Source: Sodalis ligni (lineage in GTDB: Bacteria; Pseudomonadota; Gammaproteobacteria; Enterobacterales; Enterobacteriaceae). From it: a stretch of 64,000 bases of DNA. Below the pieces are notes generated by a model. It was not told the DNA's origin and did no database searches. It saw only the letters and a list, made by a program, of their open reading frames with translations. Shown piece after piece: positions 62,295-64,000 of the stretch (positions are counted from its first letter, which is position 1; each line of letters starts with the position of its first letter). The stretch is taken from the NCBI RefSeq assembly GCF_016865525.2, contig NZ_CP075169.1:1302337-1366336 (forward strand), in the 5' to 3' direction. Made by a program: the position numbers and the translations under genes.

Positions 62295-63275
62295 ATGAGT
62301 TATAACTGGCTAAGAAGTTGCACGCTCTTGATTACGGCTCCTGGCGGCCGCACGCTGGATTTAGCTAAGTTGAGATGTGTTTTCACGCTGCAAGGGTGGA
62401 CCACCTCACAATGGGGCTCCGCCGTTTTCAAGATTTATAATTTATCCGACGACACCGCCAATGCCATTCAGGCCGGCGAATTTTCCAGTATTCAACTCAT
62501 TGCCGGCTACCAGAATAATTCTGGCATCCTGTTTGACGGCAAAATCCGCTATTCCAGCAGAAGCCTGGAGAACAAAACCGACCAGGTGGTCACCATTCAA
62601 GCGGTGGATTCTCACGATGCCAAGGTCTATGCCACTATCAACCAGACCCTGGGTAAAGGCTATGACGCCGCGCGGGTGGATGCGGCTTTAATGCAGACCT
62701 TTGAGCCCTACGGCGTGACCAGGGGCAGGACGGCGAAAATGCCCGGCACCAAATATCCCCGATCAAAGGCTATGTTCGGGCGCTCCACAGTCTATCAAGA
62801 CCTGCTTGCAAAACAGTGCCAATTCCTTTGGCAATTCATCAACGGCCAATATGTATCGATATTTGAAGATGCCAGCCTTGATGATGTGATTGTATTAAAC
62901 GGTCGTACGGGGTTGCTCGGCGTGCCTACACAGACCATTGGGGGCGGGGCGGTGATACGCTGTCTGATCAATCCGACTATCCAGTGGGGAAGCCTGGTTC
63001 AGGTAGAACTGCAATCGGCCAGAGAGGCGAATTTCAATGCCGTCGACTTCGGCGACCTCAAAAAAACGCCCCCTGCCGCCGGAGGCAAAGATCAAACCGG
63101 CGCCACGGCTAAACCCACTGACTATACCTCGGCAACGGCCACTACCGGCTATTTTATCGTCAACTCCATAAACTGCCAGGGCGATACCATGGGCGACGAT
63201 TGGTATATGGATTTGAACTGTACCGCCCACAATGACCTGGTGGATAAACCTCCCCAAGATTCGAGTAAAAACTGA
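62295..63275 (+). CDS. Baseplate hub protein, gp27/late-control D-like
   Basis: A 326-residue protein with SVYQDLLAKQ-like core (GRSTVYQDLLAKQCQFLWQF), KIYNLSDDTANAI near residue 47, and a C-terminal VNSINCQGDTMGDDWYMDLN segment. This pattern fits the phage protein family at the hub position just before the gp138-type spike. Its stop overlaps the next start by one base (TGATG). Confidence 0.75.
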   Translation: MSYNWLRSCTLLITAPGGRTLDLAKLRCVFTLQGWTTSQWGSAVFKIYNLSDDTANAIQAGEFSSIQLIAGYQNNSGILFDGKIRYSSRSLENKTDQVVTIQAVDSHDAKVYATINQTLGKGYDAARVDAALMQTFEPYGVTRGRTAKMPGTKYPRSKAMFGRSTVYQDLLAKQCQFLWQFINGQYVSIFEDASLDDVIVLNGRTGLLGVPTQTIGGGAVIRCLINPTIQWGSLVQVELQSAREANFNAVDFGDLKKTPPAAGGKDQTGATAKPTDYTSATATTGYFIVNSINCQGDTMGDDWYMDLNCTAHNDLVDKPPQDSSKN

Positions 63276-63931
63276 TGACGATTCCCGTTAATGAACAAAC
63301 CGGCGAGATTGACCAGTTACTGGAAGCCCATGGCGATAATCTCTCCACCAACCTGCGGGTAGCCATGCCCGGCATTATCAAGTCCTTCGATCCGGATACG
63401 GTCACCTGCTCGGTACAGCCGGCCATCAAAGGCGCCATCACCGATATCACCGGCAAGGTGAATTCCGTCAACCTGCCGCTGCTGGCGGATGTACCGGTGC
63501 TGTTTCCCCGGGGCGGCGGCGTCACCCTGACGTTCCCGGTGAGAGAAGGAGATGAATGCCTGGTGGTGTTTGCCGATCGCTGCATCGATTTCTGGTGGCA
63601 GAACGGCGACCTGCAGGAACCGGTGGACCCTCGCCAGCATGATTTATCCGACGCCTTCGCCTTGATTGGACCGCAGTCGCAAAAATATAAAATCAGCGGC
63701 ATCAGCACCACCGCCACCCAGCTGCGCACTGACAGCGGCGCGTCGTTTATTGAAATCGACCGCAGCGGCAATGTCACCATCGACACGCCGCTGCTGACGG
63801 TGAACGGCAAAGTACAAATCAACGGCGCCGTCACCTCCACCGGCGATCAGGTGGCGGCGGGCATCAGCCAGACCGGCCACGTCCACGGCGGAGTACAAAG
63901 CGGCGGCAGCAATACAGGAGCGGCAAAATGA
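63275..63931 (+). CDS. Gp138-like membrane-puncturing spike
   Basis: A 218-residue protein. The N-terminal OB-fold of the Gp138 family is seen in RVAMPGIIKSFDPDTVTCSV and LPLLADVPVLFPRGGGVTLT; the C-terminal part is a repetitive beta-helix-type spike (SFIEIDRSGNVTIDTPLLTV). The end TGHVHGG repeats His residues, typical for spike tips that bind iron. It punctures the target membrane when the sheath contracts. Confidence 0.87.
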   Translation: MTIPVNEQTGEIDQLLEAHGDNLSTNLRVAMPGIIKSFDPDTVTCSVQPAIKGAITDITGKVNSVNLPLLADVPVLFPRGGGVTLTFPVREGDECLVVFADRCIDFWWQNGDLQEPVDPRQHDLSDAFALIGPQSQKYKISGISTTATQLRTDSGASFIEIDRSGNVTIDTPLLTVNGKVQINGAVTSTGDQVAAGISQTGHVHGGVQSGGSNTGAAK

Positions 63932-64000
63932 GATACAGACGTGAAGGAGCGGATGGCGATTACACCTTCGGCCAGGGGGACAACACCTTTTTGGTCAATT
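63928..64000 (+). CDS. Baseplate protein, partial
   Basis: Opens MRYRREGADGDYTFGQGDNT and runs off the right edge. AGGAG lies eight bases before the ATG, which overlaps the spike stop (ATGA). The DYTFGQG opening fits a gp25-like baseplate wedge protein, the usual next gene. Confidence 0.7.
   Translation, partial: MRYRREGADGDYTFGQGDNTFLVN

Larger units (their letters stand above)
53886..64000 (+). mobile_element. Phage-derived contractile tail locus, probable tailocin (right end outside window)
   Basis: Order: S24-type repressor (leftward), antiterminator Q, terminator cluster, holin, endolysin, Rz/Rz1, neck/tail terminator, sheath, tube, chaperone, tape measure, baseplate proteins, spike. 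No integrase, replication, terminase, portal or capsid genes lie between regulator and tail or to its left. This order fits headless R-type bacteriocins driven by lysis and tail modules. Head genes could still lie to the right of the window. Confidence 0.7.

Noticed and set aside
1..64000. tRNA or rRNA genes
   Set aside because: No cloverleaf-like sequence with GTTCRANYC arm or rRNA conserved stretch was found by eye.

Overview
The window looks like chromosome of an enterobacterium (Enterobacterales), most plausibly a Sodalis/Pectobacteriaceae-like, host-associated lineage. The evidence is enterobacterial-type genes (AldA, LutABC, MetNIQ, GH24 endolysin, PF06530-type Q antiterminator), GC-rich coding sequence with AT-rich spacers, a Salmonella SopA/E. 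coli NleL-like type III effector gene, and an unusually high load of frameshifted and IS-interrupted genes. The species assignment is inference.

Layout. 1-4.5 kb: a leftward dipeptide/oligopeptide ABC transporter operon whose binding-protein gene is frameshifted. 4.8-8.5 kb: a MetNI-type ABC importer with two binding proteins, one without a lipobox, separated by a small 107-bp-unit repeat array. 8.9-13.7 kb: an adenylation-domain remnant, an SDR, and an AEC-family carrier split by an IS256-family element with a perfect 8-bp target duplication. 13.0-15.1 kb: an NAD(P)-binding protein and an SDR/ArsR divergent pair sharing two matching palindromic operators. 15.3-19.2 kb: two unknown genes (one broken), a DUF1003 protein and a frameshifted SopA/NleL-like E3 ubiquitin ligase. 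19.3-23.6 kb: aldA-lutA-lutB-lutC (lactaldehyde to lactate to pyruvate), with lutC frameshifted. 24.2-27.9 kb: two GGDEF proteins, one with a broken N-terminus. 28-34.7 kb: a secreted alpha/beta hydrolase, an isochorismatase gene split by an IS630-family element, an MFS exporter, several very small membrane or lipoprotein genes and a broken TetR gene. 34.9-36.0 kb: about ten tandem copies of the 107-bp repeat. 36.1-42.9 kb: a leftward catabolic cluster (enoyl-CoA hydratase, MHS transporter, CoA-transferase, AroE-like dehydrogenase, GH88-like hydrolase, MaoC-like protein). 43.3-46.7 kb: adjacent S10 and S53 peptidases. 47.6-50.6 kb: an orphan HipB-like regulator with four matching operators, then a SerC paralogue with an ATP-grasp ligase. 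51-53.7 kb: MFS exporter, small hydrolase, ANR-family regulator. 53.9-64 kb: a phage-derived contractile-tail locus.

The last region has a RecA-cleavable-type repressor, a Q antiterminator, a stack of terminators, a holin/SAR-endolysin/Rz/Rz1 lysis cassette, and then neck, sheath, tube, chaperone (with a likely -1 frameshift), tape-measure, baseplate and spike genes. No integrase, replication, terminase, portal or capsid gene is visible, so a headless phage-tail bacteriocin (tailocin) is the favoured reading. The locus runs off the right edge.

Many of the broken genes can be repaired by adding one base to a short homopolymer. This is either recent pseudogenisation or systematic sequence error, and raw reads would be needed to decide.
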